DNA from: CAYNWT01 sp964450955
GTDB lineage: Bacteria > Planctomycetota > Planctomycetia > Planctomycetales > Planctomycetaceae
Reading direction: 5' to 3'
NCBI GenBank assembly: GCA_964450955.1
Contig: CAYVFI010000007.1
Span: forward strand, 62,001 to 126,000
Length of the DNA stretch: 64,000 nt
This document shows, one piece after another, positions 51,289 to 60,700 of this stretch. How positions within the stretch are numbered: the first letter of the stretch is position 1; every line of letters starts with the position of its first letter. The notes below the pieces were generated by a model, which saw nothing but the letters and a program-made list of their open reading frames with translations, ran no database searches and was not told the DNA's origin. A program made the position numbers and the translations under genes.

Positions 51289-52676
51289 TGGGCCACCTGT
51301 GCCGCCAGATCGTTCAGCAATTGCATGCCGGCAGACTGTTGTGGTTCCTCGTCACGAATCATCGGACGTTTTTGGGCCACTTGAACTGGTGCTACGTACC
51401 CGCCGTTAGCCGAACAGCCGTAAAGTGGTGCGATGGAATCGTCCAGGTCGCGAGCAGCAGCGGCCAGAGCCATGGTTGTCTCGCGGACTTGCTCGGCCTG
51501 ATCTCGAATTGTGTCGGTGACGGCGGTGACCTGCTGCATTCCCTGGACAACCGTATGAGCACCTTCCAGTTGACTGCTGGCCGTCTGGGATATGTTTGTT
51601 ACCAGTTTTGCAGATTGAGCCAGTGACTGACTGATGGATTCCAACGCATCTCCCGCGTCGTTGACGCGACGGACTTCTTCATCAACCTGTGCTCGTTCTT
51701 CGACCATGGTGGCGATCGATTCCTGAGTTTCAGACTGCATTGAATTGATAAGTGTTGTGACTTCGCTGGCTGCTGCGGCAGTTTGTTCGGCCAGTTTTCG
51801 AACCTCTTCAGCAACAACTGCAAATCCGCGACCGTTCTCGCCTGCTCGAACAGATTCAATTGAAGCGTTCAATGCCAACAGATCTGTCTTGTCTGAGATT
51901 GCACTGATGGTCTCGACGATGGAACCGATTTCCTGAGATCGTTCACCCAGGGCCAGTAGCTTCTTTTCAGCCGCTTCGACGTGCAGCCGAATGCTGTCCA
52001 TACCCAGAATCAGGCTTTTGATGACATCGTGTGCCTCGCCGGCCGATTCGATAGCCGACATGCCTGTGCGACTGGCTGCGTCAGCGGTTTGAGTCACGTT
52101 GTCGATGTTGGTCGCCATAACCTCAACGGCTGAGGTTGTCTGGACAACGGCTTCGTTTTGTCGGTTCGTTCCGTCCGCGGTTTCTCGAATTCCGCGAGCG
52201 ATTTCGTTGCTGAGATCGATAATTTGTTGAATGCCGGTTCGCGCCCCACCGGCCATTGTGATCAGGTGGTTGCGTAGTTGTGTTCCAGGAGCCATGTCGT
52301 GCGAGATGGCGTTGTGACCGTTGACCGGTGATAGTCGGACAACTAAATCGTTGGCGTCCTTCCACCGGTCCGCTTCCATTTCCATCCGGGCTTCAGTTTT
52401 CTTCCGCCACTGACTGACAAAGCCTGTTACCGATTCCGTGCCCGGCATGTGGACCTGCTGGATGCCTTCAGGCACTTCGATGCAGTGCCGAACTGCAGTC
52501 GCAGCCGACTTCAGCCACAGCAGTGTGACACCAGCACCGACCGCCGCCAAAAAGCCAGCAGCAACCCACGCCAGAGTCACGCCGTTGGCGGTTGAACCGG
52601 CCAACTGGATTCCAGCCAGGACCGAACCCGCCGCGACACCGATATGTCCAAGCACAATGCGAAGTTGCAGCTTCAT
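51285..52676 (-). CDS. Methyl-accepting chemotaxis-type receptor with minimal periplasmic loop
   Basis: A 463-residue protein. Two membrane helices (about 8-25 and 33-55) are separated by only about eight residues, so there is almost no periplasmic sensor. The rest is a cytoplasmic MCP signalling domain, with the conserved tip DKTDLLALNASIESVRAGEN followed by GRGFAVVAEEVRKLAEQTAA. No clear HAMP domain. It probably reads a cytoplasmic or membrane cue rather than an external ligand. It overlaps CheA and CheW at both ends (ATGA). Confidence 0.9.
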   Translation of the reverse strand: MKLQLRIVLGHIGVAAGSVLAGIQLAGSTANGVTLAWVAAGFLAAVGAGVTLLWLKSAATAVRHCIEVPEGIQQVHMPGTESVTGFVSQWRKKTEARMEMEADRWKDANDLVVRLSPVNGHNAISHDMAPGTQLRNHLITMAGGARTGIQQIIDLSNEIARGIRETADGTNRQNEAVVQTTSAVEVMATNIDNVTQTADAASRTGMSAIESAGEAHDVIKSLILGMDSIRLHVEAAEKKLLALGERSQEIGSIVETISAISDKTDLLALNASIESVRAGENGRGFAVVAEEVRKLAEQTAAAASEVTTLINSMQSETQESIATMVEERAQVDEEVRRVNDAGDALESISQSLAQSAKLVTNISQTASSQLEGAHTVVQGMQQVTAVTDTIRDQAEQVRETTMALAAAARDLDDSIAPLYGCSANGGYVAPVQVAQKRPMIRDEEPQQSAGMQLLNDLAAQVAQ

Positions 52677-53206
52677 GATTTGTTTCCCACTATGTCGGCG
52701 GCGGTAGAATCATTTCCCGCACCGCGGTCGCCGTGCTGTTTGTCGCTCCACGACCGAGTCAATTCACTTTCAATGAGATCGCGAAGATTACTGGCGTGGA
52801 GAACACGAACACTTTCTGCTTCCCAGGCCGCCCAGCCGGTAATGGCCGAGGTCCAGCAAAGCATGTCGGTCACTTCTTCGCCTGCGGACGGTTCCAGACT
52901 CACGAGTGCTCGCACTTCGTCAGCTAAAACTCCCCAGGCACCATCACCGCTTTGAACAATCAGCATCTGCGGTTCTTCTCCGAGACGAGCTCCGTCTTCG
53001 GTCAGCAGATGGTCCAGTCGGATGACGGGCGTAAATTCACTGCGGAAGTGACAAAGCCCGGCCAGCACGTTGGTGCTACCAGGTACGGCAACCAACGTTG
53101 GTCGCTCGCACACTTCACGAATGTTTTCCGCGGGGAACGCAAACCACGTCGAGCCCCGTCGAAAGACGCAGTGCGTTGTGTCGCAATAGGTGGCGAGGTT
53201 AGACAT
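52673..53206 (-). CDS. CheW-like coupling protein
   Basis: About 177 residues with a CheW domain (HCVFRRGSTWFAFPAENIRE, then NVLAGLCHFRSEFTPVIRLD). It couples the receptor to CheA. The ATG at 53206 is preferred to the GTG one codon before. It overlaps the upstream orphan gene by 8 bases and the MCP gene by 4. Confidence 0.9.
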   Translation of the reverse strand: MSNLATYCDTTHCVFRRGSTWFAFPAENIREVCERPTLVAVPGSTNVLAGLCHFRSEFTPVIRLDHLLTEDGARLGEEPQMLIVQSGDGAWGVLADEVRALVSLEPSAGEEVTDMLCWTSAITGWAAWEAESVRVLHASNLRDLIESELTRSWSDKQHGDRGAGNDSTAADIVGNKS

Positions 53207-53591
53207 CACCGGCCTTCTTTTTTAACTGGCTTTCAATTCGCTTCGCCAAATCGGCAAGTCGACTTGTATCCGGGCCGACCGGGAGGGCCGGGATGGCTTC
53301 CTCGCGGGGCTGAACCTGAGCCTGAAGTTGTGCGCTGGCCTGAGCTTCGGCGGCAATCTCGCTGACAATCCGTTCGTGGAACGGACGAACCGATTCAGAC
53401 TTGCCGCTGGGCACCGACAGAGTCGCGCCGTCCCAGTCGTGCTCTTCAAGCTTCCGGATCAAATCACGAAGGCTGTCCCACTCACGCGAAAAGAATCCCT
53501 GAACGGAAGACTTCCACTGCGCGACGGCGTCAGGTTCCGGATCGCCACCGACCTGTGGCGTCGTCGTCAAATTGGGATCTTGGCTGAGCAT
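53199..53591 (-). CDS. Orphan leading the chemosensory-like operon
   Basis: A 130-residue soluble protein starting MLSQDPNLTTTPQVGGDPEP. The middle is helical (FFSREWDSLRDLIRKLEEHD) and the C-terminus has a basic helix RLADLAKRIESQLKKKAG. No domain is recognised. As the first gene, overlapping CheW, it may be a dedicated adaptor of the array. It is not CheR, CheB, CheD or CheZ by any motif I can see. Confidence 0.6.
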   Translation of the reverse strand: MLSQDPNLTTTPQVGGDPEPDAVAQWKSSVQGFFSREWDSLRDLIRKLEEHDWDGATLSVPSGKSESVRPFHERIVSEIAAEAQASAQLQAQVQPREEAIPALPVGPDTSRLADLAKRIESQLKKKAGDV

Positions 53592-53802
53592 GCCGGGTGA
53601 CCCGAGGAGAGGGGAATATCACCACGAGATGTGGTGAACTCCAAACCCTAGGTCGTGAAAGATCATCACGAACCCGTCATCCACCCAACACGCACAATCA
53701 GTAGCCTGGTGCTGCGGGTTATGCAGGCCTTGCCGACGAGACACTGGTGAGTAACGGTATATGCCTGGCGAAAACCGCCAGTCTAAACGTCCGAAATCCG
53801 CG

Positions 53803-55176
53803 CTAAGCCAAGCGATGCTTCCAGCTTGCAACCTGATTCGCGACAGCGTCAATACCGCCAGAACCGTAGCTCTGCAGCACGTTCATAGCGTTCTCTGCTC
53901 CAAGCACATTGAAGACGTTTTCGTCGATGAGCTCGCACGCTGCCTGTAGTTCCTCCAGTGACAGATCTGCCAGCCGACACTGCCGACTCTCACAATCAGC
54001 AACCAGCTTGCCGACAGTTTCGTGACCCGTCCGCATCGGGACGCCCTGTTTGATCAGATATTCCATCAATGCTGTTGCGTCCAGGAAGCCGTCTTCAAGT
54101 CGAGCAGCAATAGCGTCCCGATTGATCTGTGCCAGCCCGACGATGTCGGCCGTCAGTTCAAGACACGCAGCGACCGTGTCGTAAGAATCGAACAAAGCAA
54201 TTTTGTCTTCCTGCAAATCACGGTTGTACGCCATCGGCAGGCTCTTGATCAGAATCAGCAGCTGCGGAACAGCCGCCATGACCCGAGCTGTCTTGCCGCG
54301 AATGAGTTCCAGGACATCCGGGTTTCGCTTCTGCGGCATGATGGACGAACCCGTCGTGTACGCCTCCGGCAGATTGATGTACCCGAATTCCGTCGAGTAC
54401 CACAGAATCCACTCTTCGCACAACGTGCTTAGATGTGCCGAAATCAGCGACATTGAGAACAGGAACTCAGTCAGGTAATCGCGGTCGCTGGATACATCCA
54501 AACTGTTCGCCGCAATCGATTCGAACCCCAGTTCATTCGCAGTGAACTCACGATCGATCGGCAAAGACGTCCCGGCCAGCGCCGCGCAACCCAGCGGCGA
54601 CACGTTCACGCGTTTACGACAATCAGCCAGCCGATCACGATCGCGCTGGAATTTCTCACAGTACGCCATCCAGTAATGCGCCAACTGAACCGGCTGCGCG
54701 CGTTGCAGGTGTGTGTAGCCGGCCATGATGATACCGGCATCAATCTCCGCACGGTGCAGGAACGCAGACTGCACACCCTTCAGCAATTCGCTGATGTGAT
54801 CGATGGCGTCTCGAACATACAACCGCAGGTCGGTCGAAACCTGATCGTTGCGACTTCGTGCCGTGTGTAGTTTTCGAGCCACGTCGCCCAGACGTTCCAC
54901 CAGTTTGCTTTCGATGTGCATGTGGATGTCCTCAAGCTCTGCTTTGAACTCGAACTCACCCGCTTCGATTTCTGAACCAATCTGGTTCAAGCCATCCACG
55001 ATTTGCTGAGCTTCCGCGTCTGTAATCAGCCCCACCTTCGCCAGCATCTTCGCGTGCGCCTGCGAACCGCGAATGTCCACGGCCGCCAGCCGTTGGTCGA
55101 AACTAATCGATTCAGTAAACGCCTCCACTCGTGGATCGCTATCGCCCTGAAATCGGCCACCCCATGCTTTTGCCAC
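53803..55176 (-). CDS. argH: Argininosuccinate lyase
   Basis: A 457-residue member of the fumarase/aspartase superfamily. Signature TGSSIMPQKRNPDVLELIRG lies near residue 280, and the early ARSRNDQVSTDLRLYVRD segment is typical of ArgH. It cleaves argininosuccinate to arginine and fumarate in the last step of arginine synthesis. It stands 210 bases upstream-side of the chemosensory operon (same strand), with no other arg gene nearby. Confidence 0.97.
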   Translation of the reverse strand: MAKAWGGRFQGDSDPRVEAFTESISFDQRLAAVDIRGSQAHAKMLAKVGLITDAEAQQIVDGLNQIGSEIEAGEFEFKAELEDIHMHIESKLVERLGDVARKLHTARSRNDQVSTDLRLYVRDAIDHISELLKGVQSAFLHRAEIDAGIIMAGYTHLQRAQPVQLAHYWMAYCEKFQRDRDRLADCRKRVNVSPLGCAALAGTSLPIDREFTANELGFESIAANSLDVSSDRDYLTEFLFSMSLISAHLSTLCEEWILWYSTEFGYINLPEAYTTGSSIMPQKRNPDVLELIRGKTARVMAAVPQLLILIKSLPMAYNRDLQEDKIALFDSYDTVAACLELTADIVGLAQINRDAIAARLEDGFLDATALMEYLIKQGVPMRTGHETVGKLVADCESRQCRLADLSLEELQAACELIDENVFNVLGAENAMNVLQSYGSGGIDAVANQVASWKHRLA

Positions 55177-55355
55177 GTCTTTTCCCTTTAAAAGTGCTCG
55201 CGCAGGATAGAAGTGCCCGGTTATCCGGTCAACGAGAGGCCCCGGAAGCCTGGCGAACCACTAAGTCGTTGACACTGCCCCAGGCCGGTTTCTAGCTTTG
55301 AGGGACAGCCAAACGGCCATCGCCACGGCTTCCCAACACCCACGATGAGCAACCG

Positions 55356-55691
55356 ATGATGAACTTCAAAACGATCCTCAAAAGTATCGCGATCTGCGGC
55401 ATCTGCTGCGCCTGCAGTGCTCAGGCTGCCGACGATACCAAGTTCGGCGACTGGACAGTTTCCATCAATCCGGCCGAAGCCGATTCCGCCAGCGACCGTG
55501 GTGTGACGAAGGAAGTCATTTTTCGCGAGGTCCACGAAGTCCGCCACGTGCGAACTCAGTGCAACGGCCCGCGTTACCCCTACGGGTACCGCGGTTCGGA
55601 CTACTCGATCTACTTCCCATGGCGGAATACCCGTAGCCTCGGCTTCACAAGCTACTACCGCCCGCGCACGATCTACAACTACGGCTACTAG
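55356..55691 (+). CDS. Small secreted Tyr/Arg-rich protein
   Basis: A 111-residue protein with a signal peptide (MNFKTILKSIAICGICCACSAQA) and likely cleavage after AQA. The mature part ends in a Tyr/Arg/Gly-rich tail with YPYGYRGSDYSIYF and RPRTIYNYGY. It has several Cys in the signal region only. Function unknown; it may bind surfaces or polysaccharide. Divergent from argH, convergent with the NfeD gene across an inverted repeat. Confidence 0.65.
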   Translation: MMNFKTILKSIAICGICCACSAQAADDTKFGDWTVSINPAEADSASDRGVTKEVIFREVHEVRHVRTQCNGPRYPYGYRGSDYSIYFPWRNTRSLGFTSYYRPRTIYNYGY

Positions 55692-55727
55692 GTGACTGTC
55701 AGCTGAATCGGTGTGGCTGAATTCGTA

Positions 55728-55811
55728 GTGGACGAGGCGACGAGTCCCGACTGCTGGGCCCGGCTCAGAGACTCGTCTCTCTCCGGTTCAGGGACTCGTG
55801 GCCTCGTCCAC
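55728..55811. repeat. 84-bp element with 20-bp inverted ends
   Basis: The left end GTGGACGAGGCGACGAGTCC (55728-55747) and the right end (55792-55811) are inverted repeats with a single mismatch. Between them lie shorter complementary pieces (GAGACTCGTCTC). It sits between convergent genes and may be a REP/MITE-like element or a strong two-way terminator. Confidence 0.7.
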
Positions 55812-55851
55812 TGCGGTTTGACGATCGCTGCAGATCGTTTACGCGAAAGTT

Positions 55852-58062
55852 CTAAGCGTCTTCGATTTTCTTGACCGTGACCTTATTGCCTTGCACGGCG
55901 ACGACTTCGACTTTGACTCCGGAGTTAATAAACGGGCCGTCGCTGACAACGTCAAGGAAGTGGTCGCCGATTTGCGCCTTCCCGGCGGGTCGCAGTTTCG
56001 AAGCAGCGACGCCTTGATCGCCGATTAACTTCTTGAGCTCCAATGTGCCGGGCGCTGAACTGGCCAGAGTGAACTCAGGGCTGAGCCGCGGCGAGTCTGC
56101 ATCGTCTTCGAAGCCGGGCGGGGTGAGAATCATCTTGTTCAGGAATGGAATGCTGGGCAGGAACCGGTTCAAGGCAACTGCTGCAGCGATGACGCAAATT
56201 AGGGCACCCGCCAGCGTTCCAATCGCGGGCGACAGGTTCAACACGTTTTGAGATGCGCTGAGGTCGGCGTTGAACGTGTTCGCGGCGAGAACCAGCGACG
56301 ACACAATTAGCAGTCCGCCGGAAACTCCGAACACGCCGAAGCCGGGTATCACGAAAATCTCCATCAGAATGCAGCCAATTCCCAGCAGAAACAGGACGAC
56401 TTCCAGGTAACCGGCCGTCCCGCCAAGAAAGCGGCTCCAGAAAAACAACCCAAAGCACACGGCCGACATGATTCCCAGAAACCCAGTCATGAAGTGCAGT
56501 TCCAGGTAGATGAAGGCGATGCCAAACACGACCAGGAAAAACATCGCCACGTCTGTGTTGAGAACAAACACCAGGGTATCAACCCATGTCCGGCCCAGCG
56601 GAATTAGTTTTGTCTCCGGCGGCAGTCCTACTCGGTCCTTTAAATCATCCAGGCTTTCAACCGGAGCCATAGCCAAATCCAGCTCATGCGCGCGGTCGCC
56701 GTCTACGGTGAGAAGTTGGTTGTTGCCGGTCTCTTTCAGTTTGGCGCCCTGAGTCCACTCGCCGGCGGCTTCGTCGATTTCTTCCCTGGACATCCAGGCC
56801 ACGCGACCCGTCTTAACGTTGGTTGCCTTGTAAACTTCCAGGTCCGGATCGTTCATCGCAACAAACAGCGCTTCAGATCGACCTTTCCGTTTGGCCAGTG
56901 ATCGCAGCCACGTTCTAAACGGGCTGTATACTTTTTCCGGCACCTTGTCATAGCCAGCTTGCTTTTCCCAGATGAGTTCAGCATCCCCAATCCGCGCGTT
57001 GGGATGCATGTAGATTTCGTCGCACGACATGGCGATAACGGCCGCCATACTAATCGCGTCGTCGGATATGTACGCGATTGTGCGGACGTCCTGATCTTCC
57101 AGGTCGGCGATGGCATTAGCCAGGTTCTCACCGGAAGTCATCCAACCGCCAGGTGAATCGATTTCAAAAATAATCATCTTCGCACCAGCGGCCACCGCGC
57201 GATCGATTTGGCGCTGGACGAAGGTCTCGAGAATCGGATTGATCTCGTCATCAACCTTGATCAGACGCACCTTGCCGCTGGTTGCGACTGCTGTCTTCTC
57301 TCGCATTGCTTCCAGTGGCAAGTTGTAGATGTCAGCAATGTCGCGGCGTGTTTCTCTGGCCTGCACGGCCAGATAGCCGCCTTCACTTGCCTGTCGACCG
57401 GAAAAAACCCCGCGGACGCCAGCTTCTTTGACTGAGTCAACGCTCAGGATCGCGATGTTGGTATTCTGTTGCAGTCTGAGATCTTCAAGCGTGAGGATTC
57501 TGGTTTCTTTCGCTCCGCCCTCCGCCTGTGTGACGACCCGTTTCAAAGCCACGCTGCTATTCATCATGCCTTTGGCAAGTCCGGGCGATACCAAACGGTT
57601 GTGCTTGCGGTTAACAAGGTTCATCACGAACTGTTGCTCGTCATCGTCAACCGGTGCGCCTCGACCAATATCGCCGATCTCAGCATCCGGGTGCATGATG
57701 ATCTCGTTACACGCCAGAGCCACGATCACGTTGTGTCCGGTCACGGTGCCAGGAACCCATGCAACGGTTCTGACCCGGGACAGCCTGCTGGAAGTCAAAA
57801 ATTTGGCGAGATCTCGAACCTGACCGAACCGGCTGGCTCCACCGGTAATCTCCAGAACCAGTATCGCATCACGGTTCTCCTGGACGGCCCGGTTTTGAAG
57901 TTCCAGCGCCAGATTGGTAATTCGACTGGACATGCCGTCGTCGATCGGGCTGGTGACTGTGATAAACTGCCCGGGAGCCTGCTGTGCTTCCTGCGCGGCG
58001 ACGACTGGAACCAGGGCGGTGAGAACGATGGCCGACCCGAGAAAATATGAGAGATTCGACAT
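55852..58062 (-). CDS. Long NfeD-type membrane protein with tandem ClpP-like domains
   Basis: A 736-residue protein. A signal peptide ends near AQEA (about residue 25). Two ClpP-like segments follow. The first (about 30-170) ends in ACNEIIMHPDAEIGDIG but has Thr/Gly where the catalytic Ser is expected. The second (about 275-420) has MIIFEIDSPGG and the candidate Ser in DDAISMAAVIAMSCDEI. Four or five membrane helices (about 500-640) and a C-terminal NfeD OB domain (about 670-736) complete it. Such proteins act with stomatin-like partners in membrane quality control. No stomatin gene is adjacent. Confidence 0.88.
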   Translation of the reverse strand: MSNLSYFLGSAIVLTALVPVVAAQEAQQAPGQFITVTSPIDDGMSSRITNLALELQNRAVQENRDAILVLEITGGASRFGQVRDLAKFLTSSRLSRVRTVAWVPGTVTGHNVIVALACNEIIMHPDAEIGDIGRGAPVDDDEQQFVMNLVNRKHNRLVSPGLAKGMMNSSVALKRVVTQAEGGAKETRILTLEDLRLQQNTNIAILSVDSVKEAGVRGVFSGRQASEGGYLAVQARETRRDIADIYNLPLEAMREKTAVATSGKVRLIKVDDEINPILETFVQRQIDRAVAAGAKMIIFEIDSPGGWMTSGENLANAIADLEDQDVRTIAYISDDAISMAAVIAMSCDEIYMHPNARIGDAELIWEKQAGYDKVPEKVYSPFRTWLRSLAKRKGRSEALFVAMNDPDLEVYKATNVKTGRVAWMSREEIDEAAGEWTQGAKLKETGNNQLLTVDGDRAHELDLAMAPVESLDDLKDRVGLPPETKLIPLGRTWVDTLVFVLNTDVAMFFLVVFGIAFIYLELHFMTGFLGIMSAVCFGLFFWSRFLGGTAGYLEVVLFLLGIGCILMEIFVIPGFGVFGVSGGLLIVSSLVLAANTFNADLSASQNVLNLSPAIGTLAGALICVIAAAVALNRFLPSIPFLNKMILTPPGFEDDADSPRLSPEFTLASSAPGTLELKKLIGDQGVAASKLRPAGKAQIGDHFLDVVSDGPFINSGVKVEVVAVQGNKVTVKKIEDA

Positions 58063-58309
58063 AAGTCAGTCCGAACTGAGCGGCTGGAGCGTCATTGCTG
58101 GATTATACGCCGGAGCGTGGGCCATTGAAGTGGTTCATTGAGCCAGATGAACCGACTCAGCAAGTGGTTCGCATATTCCGAGCAAGCTTTGGCAGGAAAT
58201 CCGCAAATCCGAGCGCACCGCGAACCCGGTCAGTTGGATAACGCAGCCGCGAAAGTTCGGTTCAGACTGTTTTCAACAAAGTGACCGCCGATCGAGACCG
58301 GCAGAAGTG

Positions 58310-59743
58310 TCATTCAGCCTCAACCCGACCGGTAAGCCGGGACCACCCTTCAGAGCACACCACCAGGACGTGTTCGAGAGTCAGCAACGCGATCGTCCAC
58401 ATGTAGACTGACCAGAACCCATTTGCACCTCGGCCCACGTCCATGGGCAAAATCCAGCAAGTGAGGAGTGTTCCAGCTACGAGAACATACCAACGGATCG
58501 GGTGCATGACTTTGCGATAACGATTGACGACCCCTAGAAAAACCAACAGTGGAACCAGAACCATCAAGGGTATGTCGCCAGGGCCTTCCTCGAACAGCGC
58601 GGCTGGGCGCGGGTCGTAGTGTTGGCCGAACCGGGGCGTTTGGGAATGCCACGGAGACATGAGTGTCGTCAGGGTGATTAAGGCTGCGCCATAGCAAAGA
58701 AACTCTAGTGGCGGACGCCAGTACCGACCTTTTTCTTTTGGTCGATCATTACGAATGCTGCGAGCCACTCGCAAAGGAGTCGCTGCCAGGTTTCGAAAAT
58801 TGGTTAACGTCCCGTTATCGTTTAGCGCGAGTGAAGGAACCGGTTCGTCGCTCAAATCAGACATCAGTGAGTTCAAATCCTGATACCGATCGTCGGGCGA
58901 AACCTGAAGCGACTTGTTGATTACCTGATCGACGTCCGGTGCGTTCGGGCACAGCGACGAAACCGGCGGGAAACTTCCACGCGGAACTCTACCGGTCATC
59001 ATTTCGTACAGTAGGATTCCCATGGCATAAATGTCGGCGCGGTGATCGACAGACTTGGGGTTCTCGTACTGTTCGGGCGCCATGTAGTTAAGCGTGCCCA
59101 TTGCCTGGCGAGTTTGTGTGATCGAAATTTCGCAGTGCGAATCCATCGCCAGTCGAGCCAACCCGAAGTCGGCCAACGCGACGTGACCTTGTTTGTCGAA
59201 CAGGATGTTCTCAGGCTTAATATCGCGGTGGACAACACCTTCGCTGTGTGCGAAAGCCAGTGCGTTGCTGACCTGACTGAACACGGCCAGGGACTTTTCT
59301 GGGTTTAGCAACTCGGCTTCAATTAGTTCCCGCAGGTTCATGCCGTCCATGTATTCCATCGTGAGGAAGTACATGTCGCCGACCTGACCAAAGTCGTGGA
59401 TCGCCACAATGTTGGGATGATTCAGCCGAGCCATCGCGCGGGCTTCTCGGCCGAAGCGTTCGGCAAACAGTTCGTCGCTGGCAAGTTCTCGCGGCAGGAT
59501 TTTGATTGCCACGATTCGGTCAAGCTTCTTCTGTCGCGCTTTGAACACGCAACCCATGCCGCCGGTTCCGACCAGTTCCAATATCTCAAGATCCGGAAAC
59601 AGGGGCGACAGTTCGGCAATCGTCGGCAGCCGATACGTCCGCGGCGGTTCGGTTTCGACCTGATCTACGGCGAGACCAAGCAAGGCCTTCTGATCCATGT
59701 CGCCGACGATGTTCGTTGGTTGGTGCGAAGACGAAAGTGTCAT
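58310..59743 (-). CDS. Serine/threonine protein kinase with C-terminal membrane helices
   Basis: A 477-residue protein. The Hanks-type kinase domain (about 50-310) has the loop LVGTGGMGCVFKARQ, Lys in IVAIKIL, catalytic HRDIKPENILF and DFGLA. Four probable membrane helices lie at the C-terminus (about 350-460) with almost no extracytoplasmic sensor. It overlaps the ECF sigma gene (ATGA). Kinase-ECF pairs of this type are common in planctomycetes, and the kinase probably activates or is activated with the sigma factor. Confidence 0.93.
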   Translation of the reverse strand: MTLSSSHQPTNIVGDMDQKALLGLAVDQVETEPPRTYRLPTIAELSPLFPDLEILELVGTGGMGCVFKARQKKLDRIVAIKILPRELASDELFAERFGREARAMARLNHPNIVAIHDFGQVGDMYFLTMEYMDGMNLRELIEAELLNPEKSLAVFSQVSNALAFAHSEGVVHRDIKPENILFDKQGHVALADFGLARLAMDSHCEISITQTRQAMGTLNYMAPEQYENPKSVDHRADIYAMGILLYEMMTGRVPRGSFPPVSSLCPNAPDVDQVINKSLQVSPDDRYQDLNSLMSDLSDEPVPSLALNDNGTLTNFRNLAATPLRVARSIRNDRPKEKGRYWRPPLEFLCYGAALITLTTLMSPWHSQTPRFGQHYDPRPAALFEEGPGDIPLMVLVPLLVFLGVVNRYRKVMHPIRWYVLVAGTLLTCWILPMDVGRGANGFWSVYMWTIALLTLEHVLVVCSEGWSRLTGRVEAE

Positions 59744-60459
59744 GTCCTGTGCTCCACGATTTGCATGAGTCGTTTGAGTTCGTCATCGACGTCGGCGCTG
59801 TTTGGAACCGTTTCCGCGATCTCCAGTCGAATGATCTGCCCCAGTCGCTTGCGCATTCGATGGCAGGCGACGCGGACGGCGGTTTCCGACATACGCAATG
59901 TGACGGCAACGTCACTCACAGCCAGCTTCGAATCAGTGTCCAGCGACACCCGAAGCGCGTTGTAAAGTTCCAGCTTTTGCGAATCGCGATACTCGCGTTC
60001 CAGTCGTGCCATCGCATGAGTCAGCAGTGTGGTCACCCATTGCAGTTCGAACTCACGATCCGGCGTGAGTCCGTGTCGAGGTTCCACCTTGCCGACGGCA
60101 TCCAGCGAAACGATTTGCTTGCCGCCACCACGCTTCTGCGCGTTGTCGAAGTCGTGGACGTCGGCCATGTAGTCCCGAAGCGCGTGAAGAAGGAAGGTTC
60201 GAAATTGCCCACGGTCTTCGTCAGCTCGATTCAGGAGGTCACGTTCGATGACCTGAATGAAGAACCCCTGGGCGATGTCTTCTGCCTTCTCTGGCGAAGA
60301 GACGCGATGCCGCACAAAGCCAAGAACAGGAGCCGCATATTGCTCGCAAAGACTTTCCAAAGCCTGTCTTGATTCGTCAGTCGGCGTTGCCGCCCGGCGA
60401 ATCAGCGTCCAGCGAGTTGTGGGGAATGCGGCCATATGTGCCCAGTTTTGTGTGTCCAC
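59740..60459 (-). CDS. ECF sigma factor paired with kinase
   Basis: Up to 239 residues. Region 2 shows LCEQYAAPVLGFVRHRV and EDIAQGFFIQVIER; region 4 shows LAVSDVAVTLRMSETAVRVA. The beginning AAFPTTRWTLIRRA is typical of planctomycete ECF factors encoded beside kinases. GTG at 60459 or ATG at 60435 could be the start; neither has a strong ribosome binding site. No anti-sigma factor is present, so phosphorylation by the coupled kinase is the likely control. Confidence 0.9.
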   Translation of the reverse strand: MDTQNWAHMAAFPTTRWTLIRRAATPTDESRQALESLCEQYAAPVLGFVRHRVSSPEKAEDIAQGFFIQVIERDLLNRADEDRGQFRTFLLHALRDYMADVHDFDNAQKRGGGKQIVSLDAVGKVEPRHGLTPDREFELQWVTTLLTHAMARLEREYRDSQKLELYNALRVSLDTDSKLAVSDVAVTLRMSETAVRVACHRMRKRLGQIIRLEIAETVPNSADVDDELKRLMQIVEHRT

Positions 60460-60589
60460 ATAAGGAACAGGAAGAAGTTCCTAAACGTTACACGAAAAAA
60501 CTGAGAAATGGTCCAGAATGCTGGTAGCAGCCTGTTTTCAGCGTGCTGACTGGAGTTGTGGTGTTCGGGGAGTGGGCACAGTGAGTTGA

Positions 60590-60685
60590 GAAGCCCGGCA
60601 TCTGAATTGCTGCCTGGATCTGTGTGTTTGGTTGAACCGACTTGCGGCTACGGACATGCTCCGTTTATCGGAGATGCCGGGCTTC
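60590..60685. repeat. 96-bp element with perfect 14-bp inverted ends
   Basis: GAAGCCCGGCATCT (60590-60603) and AGATGCCGGGCTTC (60672-60685) are perfect inverted repeats in the gap between the ECF gene and a small zinc protein. A second small hairpin lies inside (CGGACATGCTCCG). It may be a REP/MITE-like element or a strong RNA hairpin at the 3' end of the next gene. Confidence 0.65.
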
Positions 60686-60700
60686 AACAGAACGTTGCGG

